From UMGS1312 sp964631595 (lineage in GTDB: Bacteria; Bacillota; Clostridia; Oscillospirales; CAG-272), in the NCBI GenBank assembly GCA_964631595.1, contig CAZVXL010000006.1:22459-86458 (forward strand): a DNA stretch of 64,000 bases, written 5' to 3'. Numbering within the stretch: the stretch's first letter is position 1; each line of letters starts with the position of its first letter. The translations under genes were made by a program, and so were the position numbers. Below, piece after piece: positions 33,245-42,636 of this stretch. The notes beneath the pieces were generated by a model. It did not search any database and was not told the origin of the DNA. It saw only the letters and a program-made list of their open reading frames with translations.

Positions 33245-35860
33245 TTATTTGCCGAGTCTGATGTAGCCCTCGGGGCCGAAGGCTCCGTCGGAGTCGGGGG
33301 ATATCTCCTCGCCCTCGAAGAACACCGTCATTCCGGAATCCGCGCTCGGTGCATCGTATGTCCACACGCCCACTCCGACAGGCTCGTTTTTATCGTTCTC
33401 GTTTATTCTGACATCGTAGCCCTCGTGAATGAGCCAGAGATATTCTCCCTCACCAACGCCCTTTCCGGCGCTGTCGGTTAGGCGGAGCACAAGCTCCGAA
33501 TTATCCGCAAAGCCCGAATATTTCTCGGTCGCTATCGGCATTGCGGCAACGGTAGTCTCGTAATCCTTATTCCACTTATAGAGGCTGAAGCGTATATCGC
33601 CCTTGGAATCGCCCCAGCTCGGGCACAGTGCGGAAACGGACTTTGCGTACAGTCCCTCCTCAACGGAGAATTTGACGCCGAGCTCCTGACCGTGTCTCAT
33701 ATTGAGAGCCACCTGTGTTCCGCCGCCGCAGGTCTTTATCTTTTTCGACAGGCTGTCGTTTCCGACACCCGAAAGCACGGGCACGGAGGTAAGCCTCAGA
33801 TCCCATCCGCCGATATATCTGAGAAGCATGACGGCATCTCTGAGATCTGCGGTTCCGTTTCCGTCAACGTCCGCCGCCACCGTGTCTATCTCGTTTTCTG
33901 CGGATATAATATACCTGAGAAGCGCGGTGACGTCCGCAAGATTTATCCTGCCGTCGCCGTTGACGCTTCCGATGATTATTACGGTAAATTCGGATACGGT
34001 ATTGCCGTCGCCGTCTCTCAGCACGAGCTTATCGCTCGGGAGGACCGTATCGGAGAGAGCAACAGGCTCCCCGTCTCGCAGGATCTCCGCACCGTTCATG
34101 CACTCAAGCGCGGAAAGCAGCTCCATGGCGGAGGTCTTCGGCTCAACTCCTCCGACATATCCGGTGTAGGTGTTTGCCGTGTATCCCGAGTCCTTGTCAA
34201 AGACAAGTCCCTTGGGCAGAGCATTGCCGTTTACGGCTGCCTCAAGCATTTTTCCGAGAGCCACTCTCACGTGGTAGAAAAGCTCGGAATCGTCAGTCCA
34301 TTCCACGGCGCTGACGGTCACGGCATCCATAAGGCTGTTATACGTAGCCTCGGGGAGGAGCTCCTTCGCCATATCAAGATACATATAGTCCTCGATACCG
34401 TCTCTCAGGCTCTCGAATCTCATTGAGCTGATAGGCCCCGCTATCTCCTCCTTGCCCGGATACTTGCCGGGGTAAAGCAGGATCCCGTCTCCGTATACGG
34501 TGTCGCCGCCGGCATTTATCGTATGGATAGTTCTCCACGTTCCGCTCGACCACAGCGTAGCCGCGAAATACAAAAAGCCGGTAACATCGTTATCCATTGC
34601 CTGCCACAGAGCAACTCTCTGTTCAAGAGTCTGGCGGGAGGCATCGAAGGTGGTGTACGGCCCGAGAGGCTCCCAGCAGTAGTACACCCAGTTACGGTCT
34701 CCGCCCTCGACCTCGGCGGCAACTCTCGACGCATAGTCTCCGTAGAGCTCCACCTGCTCCTTGCTCATCATGTGGATAGCCCCCTCGACCTCTGTATCGA
34801 CGGGAGTCCACGCATTGATCTTCGTACACCATATGCCGAGATAGTCGGACATATACGCAAACTGATCCTTATCCCCTATATCTATATTGTAGAAGAAGGG
34901 GGAGACCATTCTGTAATTCGGGTAAAGTGATACAAGGCGCTCGCCGGCGGCCTTCAAGGCTCCGAGCTTGCCCATTTCGGTGGGCTCATCGACGTAGTAG
35001 AAATACGCCTTATCAAGCCAGTCCGAATTGCTCGACATCTTCTCGTAGATCAGGCGGATCTCGTCATCGGTGGGATCAAGTCCGACGGGCTCTCCGCCGA
35101 CGGCAAATGACGTAACTCTCGGATCGCTCATATAGGCATCCGCCTCATCGGACAGCACGTCGTACGGGAGTTGGTATGCGGAGACCCTGTTCTCCAGCAT
35201 AAAATCGTAGTACGCCTTGTACATGGCATCGGCTTCCTCCGTCTCCGTCAAGCCGTGCTGTACGCTGATGTTGTATTTGTCGATATTGACCGCGGTCTGG
35301 AAGGGTGTCTCCTCGGAGAGGGCGAAATCCCACACGGTCAAAGCGATCTCGCCCGTCGCCGCGACCTCGCCGTCGCAGCTCACGGTCACCGTTGCGGTGT
35401 AATCTCCCGCCGCCGTGTCCGCCTCGGTTCGGGTCTTTACGATAAAGCCCTGTGAATTTCCCGCCTTCACCGAGACCTCCGAGGTCACGGGAGGCAGTGC
35501 ATCCGGCATCTTCTCGCCGTTCAGCATATTGAAATAATGCTCAAAATACAGCTCTGTCTCGAGTGTATCGCCGCTGTCGCTCACGAAATCCGAAACCGTA
35601 ACCTCCGCACTCACGTTCTTCGACGGAGCAATGAAGAACTGGCAGGTCTCAATCTCGTTTTTCGCCATGTACATACGGTAGCTTGTCATGCCGGTGGACT
35701 CCGTGTTCTTCTGTACGGTCTTTACCGTTGCATGATCGAACCACAGCTCGACTGCCGCCGCATTTTCGGTCTGCACCGTTTCGGCAAGAGCCGAGGGAAG
35801 CGGCGCCGTTCCCAGAAGCATAGCCGAGGTAAGCGCCAAAGATATTATCCTTTTTTTCAT
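33245..35860 (-). CDS. Secreted DUF4091 glycoside-hydrolase-like protein with internal dockerin
   Basis: 871 residues. Signal peptide about 1-26 (ALA-ET cleavage). Residues about 35-180 are beta-sandwich, 180-540 a TIM-barrel-like DUF4091 region with YGDGILLYPGKYPGKEEIAG and SLRDGIEDYMYLDMAKELL. A linker, then a dockerin-like pair at about 630-690 (GSVNGDGRINLADVTALLRY and DVDGNGTADLRDAVMLLRYI) and a C-terminal roughly 150-residue beta domain of the kind that binds sugars. It is about 30% like the preceding protein in the shared domain by eye, but the module order differs (dockerin late, no N-terminal module). GGAG ribosome site; 82 bases from the next gene. Confidence 0.86.
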   Translation of the reverse strand: MKKRIISLALTSAMLLGTAPLPSALAETVQTENAAAVELWFDHATVKTVQKNTESTGMTSYRMYMAKNEIETCQFFIAPSKNVSAEVTVSDFVSDSGDTLETELYFEHYFNMLNGEKMPDALPPVTSEVSVKAGNSQGFIVKTRTEADTAAGDYTATVTVSCDGEVAATGEIALTVWDFALSEETPFQTAVNIDKYNISVQHGLTETEEADAMYKAYYDFMLENRVSAYQLPYDVLSDEADAYMSDPRVTSFAVGGEPVGLDPTDDEIRLIYEKMSSNSDWLDKAYFYYVDEPTEMGKLGALKAAGERLVSLYPNYRMVSPFFYNIDIGDKDQFAYMSDYLGIWCTKINAWTPVDTEVEGAIHMMSKEQVELYGDYASRVAAEVEGGDRNWVYYCWEPLGPYTTFDASRQTLEQRVALWQAMDNDVTGFLYFAATLWSSGTWRTIHTINAGGDTVYGDGILLYPGKYPGKEEIAGPISSMRFESLRDGIEDYMYLDMAKELLPEATYNSLMDAVTVSAVEWTDDSELFYHVRVALGKMLEAAVNGNALPKGLVFDKDSGYTANTYTGYVGGVEPKTSAMELLSALECMNGAEILRDGEPVALSDTVLPSDKLVLRDGDGNTVSEFTVIIIGSVNGDGRINLADVTALLRYIISAENEIDTVAADVDGNGTADLRDAVMLLRYIGGWDLRLTSVPVLSGVGNDSLSKKIKTCGGGTQVALNMRHGQELGVKFSVEEGLYAKSVSALCPSWGDSKGDIRFSLYKWNKDYETTVAAMPIATEKYSGFADNSELVLRLTDSAGKGVGEGEYLWLIHEGYDVRINENDKNEPVGVGVWTYDAPSADSGMTVFFEGEEISPDSDGAFGPEGYIRLGK

Positions 35861-35901
35861 GAGCTTCTCCTTTTTGACGTTTTATTTGCCGTTTTATTTT
35901 C

Positions 35902-37656
35902 TCACTCCGCGGGAACTATATCCACCACTCGACAGTTGCCCTCAAGCGCCGCGCCGGTCACTATCTCGGGAATACGTCCCTCAAGCAGAGTTTCATAGCT
36001 GTAGTGTATGTGTCCGCTGAAGATCGCCGCAACGGGGCTGTCCTCCGCCGTGATCATCTTATATGCTCTGTCGGTGAAGCTGTTGTCTCCGAGAGACTTG
36101 AGGCAGTATCCGCTGTCATCCGTTATCCTGTCCACATTTTCGTGCATATCGTCGGTGTGGAACGGGATATGGAGCATAAGGATCAGAGGCTTTGAGGTCT
36201 CCTTTGCCCTGTCGACAGCCTCCTTGAGCACGGCAAAGCCGCCTCTCTCAAAGGCGTATGCTCCGTTATCGACGGAAGCCAGCATAAGATCCTCATACTC
36301 GATGATGTTGCCGTACTGATTCCAGTCCTCATCGTAGGCATCGGCAGCCTTCTTAAAGCCGTCCTTGTACTTGTGTCTGAAGTTTATATCCTGATAACGA
36401 TCGCCGGTCGCCTCGTTCGTATTCCATGTCCAGTCATGATTTCCGTATATGTACCATGAGGGGACGGAGCAGGAGCGTATCGCAGCCTCAAGGATATCTC
36501 TGTTTGACTGAGAGGGCGAATCCGTGATATCTCCCGTAAGCATTATTCCGTCGGCGTAGATATCCTCGGCATAATTGAAGTATTCGTTAAAATAGAGGTA
36601 CGAGGGCTTGCGGTACTGCTTCAGCATCCAATCATTGAGTCGGCTGCCGACGTTCGCGCGCCTCTCCGGAGTTTCCTCATCCTCGTATACCGTGGTCAGA
36701 TGGCTGTCGGTCACGTGGAGGAAGCGGTAGGAGTTCGATATTCCCTCGATCTCAAGCCTTGTAAACGTGGGGTGTATCAGAGTCTCAAGATCTCCGAGAG
36801 TCTCGACCGTGCCCTTCTTTATCTCCATGTCAAGCTCGGGTGTGAATGCCTGACTTGTGATGTAATTGATACATCCGAGAAGTCCGTTGTCGGAAGCGGC
36901 TGTCAGATAGATGTTTCCGCCGTAGGTGTCAATATACGCCTGCGTATCCTCAAGCAGGCTGACCGCATCGCCGTCAATAAAGTCGTACTTTTCGTCAAGG
37001 CGCTTGCCTACCGTAATAAATCTGTCTCCGTCTCCTGCTTCACCGACAAGCTCGGGAGCGGTTCCCGTGAGCTTCTCTATAGCGGAAACGATCACGGAAT
37101 CGGTCGCGGGATCGTTTGCAAGGAGCTTGTACTCCGTTTTACCCTTGTCAAATACGGACAGCATCACGGGCTCTGCGAGCTCGATATTCCAGTCGCACGC
37201 ATATTCCAGTATCACAACGGCATCGGCAAGGTCGATCTCTCCGTTTTCAACAACATCTGCGGATCTTTCCGATATCCTGCTGTCCCAGCCTGCCACTCTC
37301 TTGAGTACGGCGATAACGTCTCCGAGCCCGATCTGTCCGTCGCAGTTCGCATCTCCGGCAACGATGACACGCGCGACCTCCGAGTCTCCGGAGTACACCG
37401 TGCTCTCACTTGCAACATATTCGCCGTCTCCGTAAGCGGTATCCGCGCCTGATGCCTTTACCGTAACCTCGGAGTCAAACTGAGCCGCAATAAAGCTCGC
37501 CTTGACAGGCTCGGTAATACCTCTCAGATATCCGTCATCTCCGATCTCCACCGAGGCTCTCGGAGAAAGCGTCACGGGATCTGCGGCAAGCGCCGCGGAA
37601 GCCGAGCCGACAACAACAGCCGCGGCAGTGAGTGCAAGAAGTAATTTATTCTTCAT
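35902..37656 (-). CDS. Secreted metallophosphoesterase with dockerin
   Basis: 584 residues. Signal peptide about 1-24, the same N-terminal module as the 31039-33162 protein (about 28-100), and a dockerin-like pair at about 101-160 (GDANCDGQIGLGDVIAVLKR; ENGEIDLADAVVILEYACDW). A roughly 150-residue region follows, then a calcineurin-like phosphoesterase: HVTDSHL near 313-319, GDITDS, GNHDW near 405-410, LHIPFH and SGHIHYS near 545-550, all dimetal ligands present. The combination dockerin plus phosphoesterase is unusual; it may release phosphate from extracellular substrates next to the glycan enzymes. Divergent from the pst operon. First gene of the minus-strand cluster. Confidence 0.9.
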   Translation of the reverse strand: MKNKLLLALTAAAVVVGSASAALAADPVTLSPRASVEIGDDGYLRGITEPVKASFIAAQFDSEVTVKASGADTAYGDGEYVASESTVYSGDSEVARVIVAGDANCDGQIGLGDVIAVLKRVAGWDSRISERSADVVENGEIDLADAVVILEYACDWNIELAEPVMLSVFDKGKTEYKLLANDPATDSVIVSAIEKLTGTAPELVGEAGDGDRFITVGKRLDEKYDFIDGDAVSLLEDTQAYIDTYGGNIYLTAASDNGLLGCINYITSQAFTPELDMEIKKGTVETLGDLETLIHPTFTRLEIEGISNSYRFLHVTDSHLTTVYEDEETPERRANVGSRLNDWMLKQYRKPSYLYFNEYFNYAEDIYADGIMLTGDITDSPSQSNRDILEAAIRSCSVPSWYIYGNHDWTWNTNEATGDRYQDINFRHKYKDGFKKAADAYDEDWNQYGNIIEYEDLMLASVDNGAYAFERGGFAVLKEAVDRAKETSKPLILMLHIPFHTDDMHENVDRITDDSGYCLKSLGDNSFTDRAYKMITAEDSPVAAIFSGHIHYSYETLLEGRIPEIVTGAALEGNCRVVDIVPAE

Positions 37657-37693
37657 ATCATTTCACCTCATATGAGCATTTTTATACAAAGTA

Positions 37694-37722
37694 ATTTTAT
37701 CACACAGCCGATAATATGTCAA
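37694..37722 (-). promoter_or_regulatory. Promoter of the dockerin gene cluster
   Basis: Minus-strand TTGACA (37722-37717), 17-bp spacer, TAAAAT (37699-37694); start expected about 30-40 bases before the ATG at 37656. Confidence 0.7.
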
Positions 37723-37778
37723 TATGTAACTATATTAAAAATAGGCTATGAATGGTTTTGCGGGCGGAAATGACACCC

Positions 37779-37833
37779 TTTACCTCGATTTTACACCGCC
37801 TCGGTCACGGATTTTACCGCGGAGGGCTATAAT
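37779..37833 (+). promoter_or_regulatory. Pho-box-like promoter of the pst operon
   Basis: TTTACC (37779-37784) and TTTACA (37790-37795) are direct repeats exactly 11 bp apart, with a third TTTACC at 37813-37818; PhoP of Firmicutes binds TTAACA-like repeats spaced about 11 bp. A perfect TATAAT is at 37828-37833 but no -35 matches at 17 bp (TCACGG), as expected for an activator-dependent promoter. PhoP is encoded in this same operon. Confidence 0.75.
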
Positions 37834-37885
37834 TTAGGTGTACTCAAAAGAAAAGTGCAAATAATAAATATCGGAGGATATAAGA

Positions 37886-38689
37886 ATGAAAATGAAAAAA
37901 GCAGCATTGATCACGGCAGCACTTCTCACCGTATCCGCTCTTGTCGGATGCGGCGGAAGCAACAGCACGGTTACCACGGACGGCTCCACCTCGATGAGCA
38001 AGGTGATCGGCGCTCTCGGTGAATCGTATGAAGCGAGCACGGGGATCTCCGTAGCCTACAACGCCACGGGCTCGGGCGCGGGTATTCAGGCGGTGCAGGA
38101 GGGTAGATGCGATATCGGGCTTGCAAGCCGTGCACTCAAAAGCGAGGAGAAAGAGAGCGGACTTGAGGAGACCGTGCTTGCCTACGACGGTATCGCCATC
38201 ATCGTGAACCCGAGCAATCCGATATCCGACCTCGATATCGAAGATGTGGCGGACATATACACGGGTGAGATCAAGAACTGGAGTGAGCTCGGCGGAGACG
38301 ATGCCGAAATCGTGCTGATCGGACGCGAGGCGGGAAGCGGCACAAGGGACGGCTTTGAGGATGTGACAGGCACGAAGGACAAGTGCGAATACCGCCAAGA
38401 GCTGGTCTCGACAGGTGATGTCATCACCACCGTAGCAAGCAATCCGAATGCGATCGGCTACGCCTCCCTTGCCTCCGTAAAGGATTCGGTCAAGGCGCTG
38501 AGCATAGGCGGTGTCGCTCCGAGTGAGGAAACTGTCAAAAACGGCAGCTATACGGTACAGCGTCCCTTCGTTCTCGTAACGAAAAAAGATACCGCTCTGT
38601 CCGAAAAAGCTCAGGGCTTCTTCGACTACATCACCTCCTCTGCGGCAGGTGAGATCATCAGTGGCGCAGGGGCTGTCCCCGCAAAATAA
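37886..38689 (+). CDS. pstS: Phosphate ABC transporter substrate-binding lipoprotein PstS
   Basis: 267 residues. Lipobox SALVGCGG at about 18-24. The PstS fold has the phosphate loop TDGSTSMSKVIGALG at 33-47, the central GSGAGIQAVQEGRCDIGLAS and GREAGSGTRDGFEDV, which carries the second phosphate-contact Ser-Gly-Thr-Arg. It captures inorganic phosphate outside the membrane for PstCA. Behind the Pho-box promoter, first of eight co-oriented genes for uptake and signalling. Confidence 0.96.
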   Translation: MKMKKAALITAALLTVSALVGCGGSNSTVTTDGSTSMSKVIGALGESYEASTGISVAYNATGSGAGIQAVQEGRCDIGLASRALKSEEKESGLEETVLAYDGIAIIVNPSNPISDLDIEDVADIYTGEIKNWSELGGDDAEIVLIGREAGSGTRDGFEDVTGTKDKCEYRQELVSTGDVITTVASNPNAIGYASLASVKDSVKALSIGGVAPSEETVKNGSYTVQRPFVLVTKKDTALSEKAQGFFDYITSSAAGEIISGAGAVPAK

Positions 38690-38715
38690 GAGCTGTCATT
38701 TCCGCCGAGGTAGAT

Positions 38716-39648
38716 ATGAAAACAAACAAGTCAACGCCCCGCAAGGGGAAAGATGCCCGCAGGCATACCGACAGTGGGACGCGGCAGAAATACACGGAGA
38801 AGATCATTCACATGATATTTCTCCTTCTCGGTCTGATCACCGTCGGCTGCGTCCTGCTCATCTCGGTATATCTGATAATATCGGGCATACCCGCCATAAG
38901 GGAGATCGGGCTTCGGGAGTTCCTTTTCGGCAAGAAGTGGGCGTCCACCGCCGCAGAGCCGAAATACGGAATACTGCCGTTCATACTGACAAGCGTATAC
39001 GGAACGGCGGGAGCGATAATTCTCGGAGTTCCGGTCGGCTTCTTCACCGCGGTATATCTCTCAAAGCTTGCGGGCAAAAGAGTAAGGAGCGCCGTCGAAG
39101 CCGCCGTAGCCCTGCTTGCCGGAATACCGTCGGTGGTGTACGGGCTTGTGGGTATGCTCGTGCTTGTCCCCGCGATACGCAGAATATTCGATATTCCCGA
39201 CGGAGCAAGTCTTCTTGCCGCGATTATCGTGCTCGCCGTAATGATACTGCCGAGCATCATAAAGCTGTCTGTCACCGCACTCGATGCGGTACCGAAGGAA
39301 TATGAGGACGCCTCTCTCGCTCTCGGCGCAACGCCGACCGAGACCTATTTCAGGGTATCGGTGCCCGCCGCAAAAAGCGGCATCGCCGCCGCAGTCGTGC
39401 TCGGCGTGGGACGTGCGATAGGCGAAGCGATGGCGGTCATGATGGTGGCGGGAAACGCGGCGAATATGCCGTCTCTTTTTGAGAGCGTTCGCTTCCTCAC
39501 GACAGCCGTGGCAAGCGAAATGGCATATTCAAGCCCGAACAGCCTGCAAAGAGATGCGCTGTTCTCGATCGCCCTTGTGCTGTTCCTGTTTATTATGCTG
39601 ATCGGCGCCGTGCTCAATTTCTTTCTGAAGCGAGAAGGGGATAAATAA
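38716..39648 (+). CDS. pstC: Phosphate ABC transporter permease PstC
   Basis: 310 residues. A Lys/Arg-rich N-terminus leads to six transmembrane helices. Family motifs: FLFGKKWASTAAEPKYGILP after helix 1, IPSVVYGLVGMLVLVP, and the EAA loop DAVPKEYEDASLALGATPTE near residues 192-211. Forms the membrane channel with PstA. GAGG just before the start. Confidence 0.96.
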   Translation: MKTNKSTPRKGKDARRHTDSGTRQKYTEKIIHMIFLLLGLITVGCVLLISVYLIISGIPAIREIGLREFLFGKKWASTAAEPKYGILPFILTSVYGTAGAIILGVPVGFFTAVYLSKLAGKRVRSAVEAAVALLAGIPSVVYGLVGMLVLVPAIRRIFDIPDGASLLAAIIVLAVMILPSIIKLSVTALDAVPKEYEDASLALGATPTETYFRVSVPAAKSGIAAAVVLGVGRAIGEAMAVMMVAGNAANMPSLFESVRFLTTAVASEMAYSSPNSLQRDALFSIALVLFLFIMLIGAVLNFFLKREGDK

Positions 39649-39652
39649 CAAG

Positions 39653-40495
39653 ATGAACAAGAAACGAAGGCTGTACTCCGTCCTGATGCGCGGCGCAATG
39701 CTTTTCTGCACCGTCCTGACCGCATCGCTCGTCATATTCATTGTCGGATACGTGCTCATTCGCGGCATACCGAGCATCACGTGGGAGCTGCTCTCCACCG
39801 GACCGAGCTATCTTCAGGGAAGGATCGGGATACTGCCCGACATTCTGAACACGGTCTACATCGTGCTTGCGACACTTGTCATAGTGCTTCCGCTCGGTGT
39901 CGGCGCGGCGGTATATCTCACCGAATACGCCGAGAACAAGAGGCTTGTGAGCATCATCGAATATGCCGCCGAGACCCTCTCCGGTATCCCGTCGATCATA
40001 TACGGTCTCGTCGGTATGCTGCTCTTTTCCAACAATTTCGGAACGAGCCTGCTTGCCGGCTCACTGACACTTGTCATTATGAATCTTCCCACCGTGATGA
40101 GAACGGCTCAGGAGAGTCTCAAAACCGTTCCGCAGAGCTACCGTGAGGGTGCCTTCGGTCTGGGTGCGCGGAAATGGCGTGTCATACGCACGGTAGTCCT
40201 TCCTGACTGCGTAGACGGGATCGTAACCGGCTGTATCCTCTCCATCGGACGCATTCTCGGTGAATCGGCGGCACTGCTGTTCACCGCGGGCTTTGCCCAC
40301 ACCGTAAACGGAGTATTCACCGCTCTGACCTCCCCCGGCGCGACACTGACCGTAGCTCTTTACGTCTACGCCAAGGAGGAGGGCGAGTTCGGCATTGCAT
40401 TCGCAATTGCCGCGATCCTCATGATACTGACACTGCTCATAAATATGTCCGCCTCCGCGGTGGGCAAATACTTTGCCGAAAGGAGAGGCTCATGA
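39653..40495 (+). CDS. pstA: Phosphate ABC transporter permease PstA
   Basis: 280 residues with six transmembrane helices. PstA features: GIPSITWELLSTGPSYLQGR, IPSIIYGLVGMLLFSNNFGT and the EAA loop KTVPQSYREGAFGLGARKWR. Starts 4 bases after pstC and overlaps pstB by 4 bases. Confidence 0.96.
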   Translation: MNKKRRLYSVLMRGAMLFCTVLTASLVIFIVGYVLIRGIPSITWELLSTGPSYLQGRIGILPDILNTVYIVLATLVIVLPLGVGAAVYLTEYAENKRLVSIIEYAAETLSGIPSIIYGLVGMLLFSNNFGTSLLAGSLTLVIMNLPTVMRTAQESLKTVPQSYREGAFGLGARKWRVIRTVVLPDCVDGIVTGCILSIGRILGESAALLFTAGFAHTVNGVFTALTSPGATLTVALYVYAKEEGEFGIAFAIAAILMILTLLINMSASAVGKYFAERRGS

Positions 40496-41247
40496 GCGAT
40501 ATTATCACAGCAAGGAAGCTATGCCTTTGGTACGGCGAGAGCCAAGCACTCAAAGACATAAGCATTTCCGTTCCCGAGAAAAGCATAACGGCACTGATAG
40601 GTCCCTCGGGCTGCGGAAAATCTACCTTTCTGAAAACTCTCAACCGCATGAACGATCTTATACCGACAGTAAGGATCGGCGGTGAGGTATACTACAACGG
40701 CCGCAATATATTCGACAAGGACGTCGATGTTTGCGACCTTCGTCGCGATATCGGCATGGTGTTCCAAAAACCGAATCCCTTTCCGATGAGCATCTATGAC
40801 AACATCGCTTACGGCCCGCGCACTCACGGGATCTCAAACAGAGTAAAGCTCGACGAGATCGTGGAGAGAGCGCTTCGCGATGCTGCCATATGGGATGAGG
40901 TGAAGGACAGGCTCAAAAAGAATGCGCTCGGACTCTCGGGCGGTCAGCAGCAGAGGCTTTGCATCGCCCGCGCTCTCGCGGTGGAGCCGAAAGTTCTGCT
41001 CATGGATGAGCCGACAAGCGCGCTCGATCCGATATCTACATCACGAATTGAAGAACTGGCATTGCAATTAAAGGAAAAATACACTATAATAACAGTGACG
41101 CACAATATGCAGCAGGCTGTTCGCATATCCGATAACACGGCATTTTTCCTTCTCGGCGAGCTGGTAGAGTTCGGTGATACGGAGAGGCTGTTCTCACAGC
41201 CGACGGATAAGCGCACCGAGGATTACATTACGGGAAGGTTCGGATGA
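40492..41247 (+). CDS. pstB: Phosphate ABC transporter ATP-binding protein PstB
   Basis: 251 residues. Walker A GPSGCGKST at 37-45, followed by the PstB hallmark LKTLNRMNDLIP, VRIGGEVYYNGRNI and GMVFQKPNPFPMSIYDN; signature LSGGQQQRL, Walker B VLLMDEPTSALDP and the VTHNMQQA switch. Drives phosphate import through PstCA. GGAGAGG ribosome site inside the end of pstA. Confidence 0.98.
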   Translation: MSDIITARKLCLWYGESQALKDISISVPEKSITALIGPSGCGKSTFLKTLNRMNDLIPTVRIGGEVYYNGRNIFDKDVDVCDLRRDIGMVFQKPNPFPMSIYDNIAYGPRTHGISNRVKLDEIVERALRDAAIWDEVKDRLKKNALGLSGGQQQRLCIARALAVEPKVLLMDEPTSALDPISTSRIEELALQLKEKYTIITVTHNMQQAVRISDNTAFFLLGELVEFGDTERLFSQPTDKRTEDYITGRFG

Positions 41248-41248
41248 T

Positions 41249-41893
41249 ATGAGAAACAGATTTGACGATCAGCTAAGCCTGCTGAACAAAAAGATGACAC
41301 AAATGGGCGCGGAGTGCGAAAGCATTATCGCCATGTCCGCAAAGGCGCTCTTGGAGGGACGTGCGGACTGTGCGCGCGCGGCGCGGGAGAGAGGTCACGT
41401 GATAGACGGAATGGAGCGCGAGATCGAATCCATCTGTCTGAAGCTGCTGCTCCGACAGCAGCCGGTGGCAAAGGATCTCCGCGTTATATCCGCCGCTCTT
41501 AAAATGATCACCGACATGGAGCGGATAGGAGATCAGGCGGAGGATATTGCCGAGATCATCTCCTATCTTAACGGAAGAACGGGAGAGGAATGTCACGACA
41601 TCCGACTCATGGCAGAGGCTACGATCAAAATGGTGACGGACAGCATTGATGCATATGTCAAGGGAGATATTGAGCTTGCAAGTGCCGTATCCGCCCATGA
41701 CGATATTGTCGATGCCGCCTTTGACCGTGTAAAGGCGTCGCTCATAAAGATGATCTCGGAGGATCCCGATAACGGCGAATATGCCCTTGATCTTCTTATG
41801 ATAGCAAAATATTTTGAGCGCATCGGAGACCACGCCACAAACATTGCGGAGTGGGTGGAGTTCTCCGTGACAGGTATCCATAAGGGAGAATGA
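41249..41893 (+). CDS. phoU: Phosphate signalling regulator PhoU
   Basis: 214 residues starting at ATG 41249, two bases after the pstB stop (an upstream in-frame start would overlap pstB extensively and lacks a ribosome site). Two three-helix bundles each carry a metal-binding E/DxxxD motif: KMITDMERIGDQAEDIAE (about 91-108) and MIAKYFERIGDHATNIAE (about 186-203). PhoU links Pst transport status to the PhoR kinase and restrains phosphate uptake. Confidence 0.96.
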   Translation: MRNRFDDQLSLLNKKMTQMGAECESIIAMSAKALLEGRADCARAARERGHVIDGMEREIESICLKLLLRQQPVAKDLRVISAALKMITDMERIGDQAEDIAEIISYLNGRTGEECHDIRLMAEATIKMVTDSIDAYVKGDIELASAVSAHDDIVDAAFDRVKASLIKMISEDPDNGEYALDLLMIAKYFERIGDHATNIAEWVEFSVTGIHKGE

Positions 41894-41961
41894 CCGAGCC
41901 CGAAAGACCCCCGACATACGTCCCGCGCACGGTGCGGGCATGAGAAAGAGAGGAAAACAAC

Positions 41962-42636
41962 GTGATCTGGTGTGTTGACGATGACAGCACGATACGCGAC
42001 ATTGAGGTGTATACGCTCACGCAGACCGGCTTTGAGGCAAGGGGCTTTGCCGACGGTATTTCCATGCTCGAAGCGCTGAAAAGCGAAAAGCCTGAGCTTA
42101 TAGTGCTTGATATCATGCTCCCCGAAAAGGACGGAGTTGAGGTGCTGAGGGAGATCAGAGCAAACCCCGAGACACGCAGACTTCCCGTTATCATGGCGAC
42201 CGCCAAGGGCACGGAGATGGACAAGATACAGGGGCTCGACACGGGCGCCGACGATTATCTCGTAAAGCCCTTCGGCGTAATGGAGATGGTGTCGCGCATC
42301 AAGGCGGTGCTCCGCCGATGCGAGCCGAGCGAGAAACGAGACACTCTCACCGTCGGAAAGATCACTCTCAGCGACAGCGAGCATACGGTGACCGTTGACG
42401 GGGAGAGGGCGGCTCTGACACTCAAGGAATTTGAGATACTGAAGCTGTTCATGCAGAACACGGGCAAGGTATTCTCCCGCGACAGGCTTCTCTCGGAGGT
42501 ATGGGGCGTGGACTATCTCGGGGAATCCCGAACGGTGGATATGCACATAAAGACGCTTCGCCGCAAGCTGGGCAGTGCGGGCGCTCTCATCGAAACTGTA
42601 ATAGGCATCGGGTACAAAATGGAGGGAGAGAGATGA
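41962..42636 (+). CDS. phoP: PhoP/PhoB-type response regulator
   Basis: 224 residues from GTG 41962 with AGAGAGGA upstream. Receiver domain with the acidic triad in CVDDDST, phosphoacceptor Asp50 (LIVLDIMLP) and Lys in LVKPFG. The OmpR/PhoB winged helix (about 128-222) has LTLKEFEILKLFMQNTG and RTVDMHIKTLRRKLG. The sequence MIWCVDD instead of the common ILVVDD is a subgroup trait. It should bind the Pho-box upstream of pstS. Overlaps phoR by ATGA. Confidence 0.93.
   Translation: MIWCVDDDSTIRDIEVYTLTQTGFEARGFADGISMLEALKSEKPELIVLDIMLPEKDGVEVLREIRANPETRRLPVIMATAKGTEMDKIQGLDTGADDYLVKPFGVMEMVSRIKAVLRRCEPSEKRDTLTVGKITLSDSEHTVTVDGERAALTLKEFEILKLFMQNTGKVFSRDRLLSEVWGVDYLGESRTVDMHIKTLRRKLGSAGALIETVIGIGYKMEGER

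Noticed and set aside
32107..33261. 384-codon plus-strand frame opposite the first dockerin gene
   Set aside because: Antisense to a gene with signal peptide and recognisable domains; no start signal.
37694..37885. Riboswitch in the leader before pstS
   Set aside because: The region is explained by a divergent promoter and Pho-box repeats; the pstS leader after the -10 is only about 45 bases.
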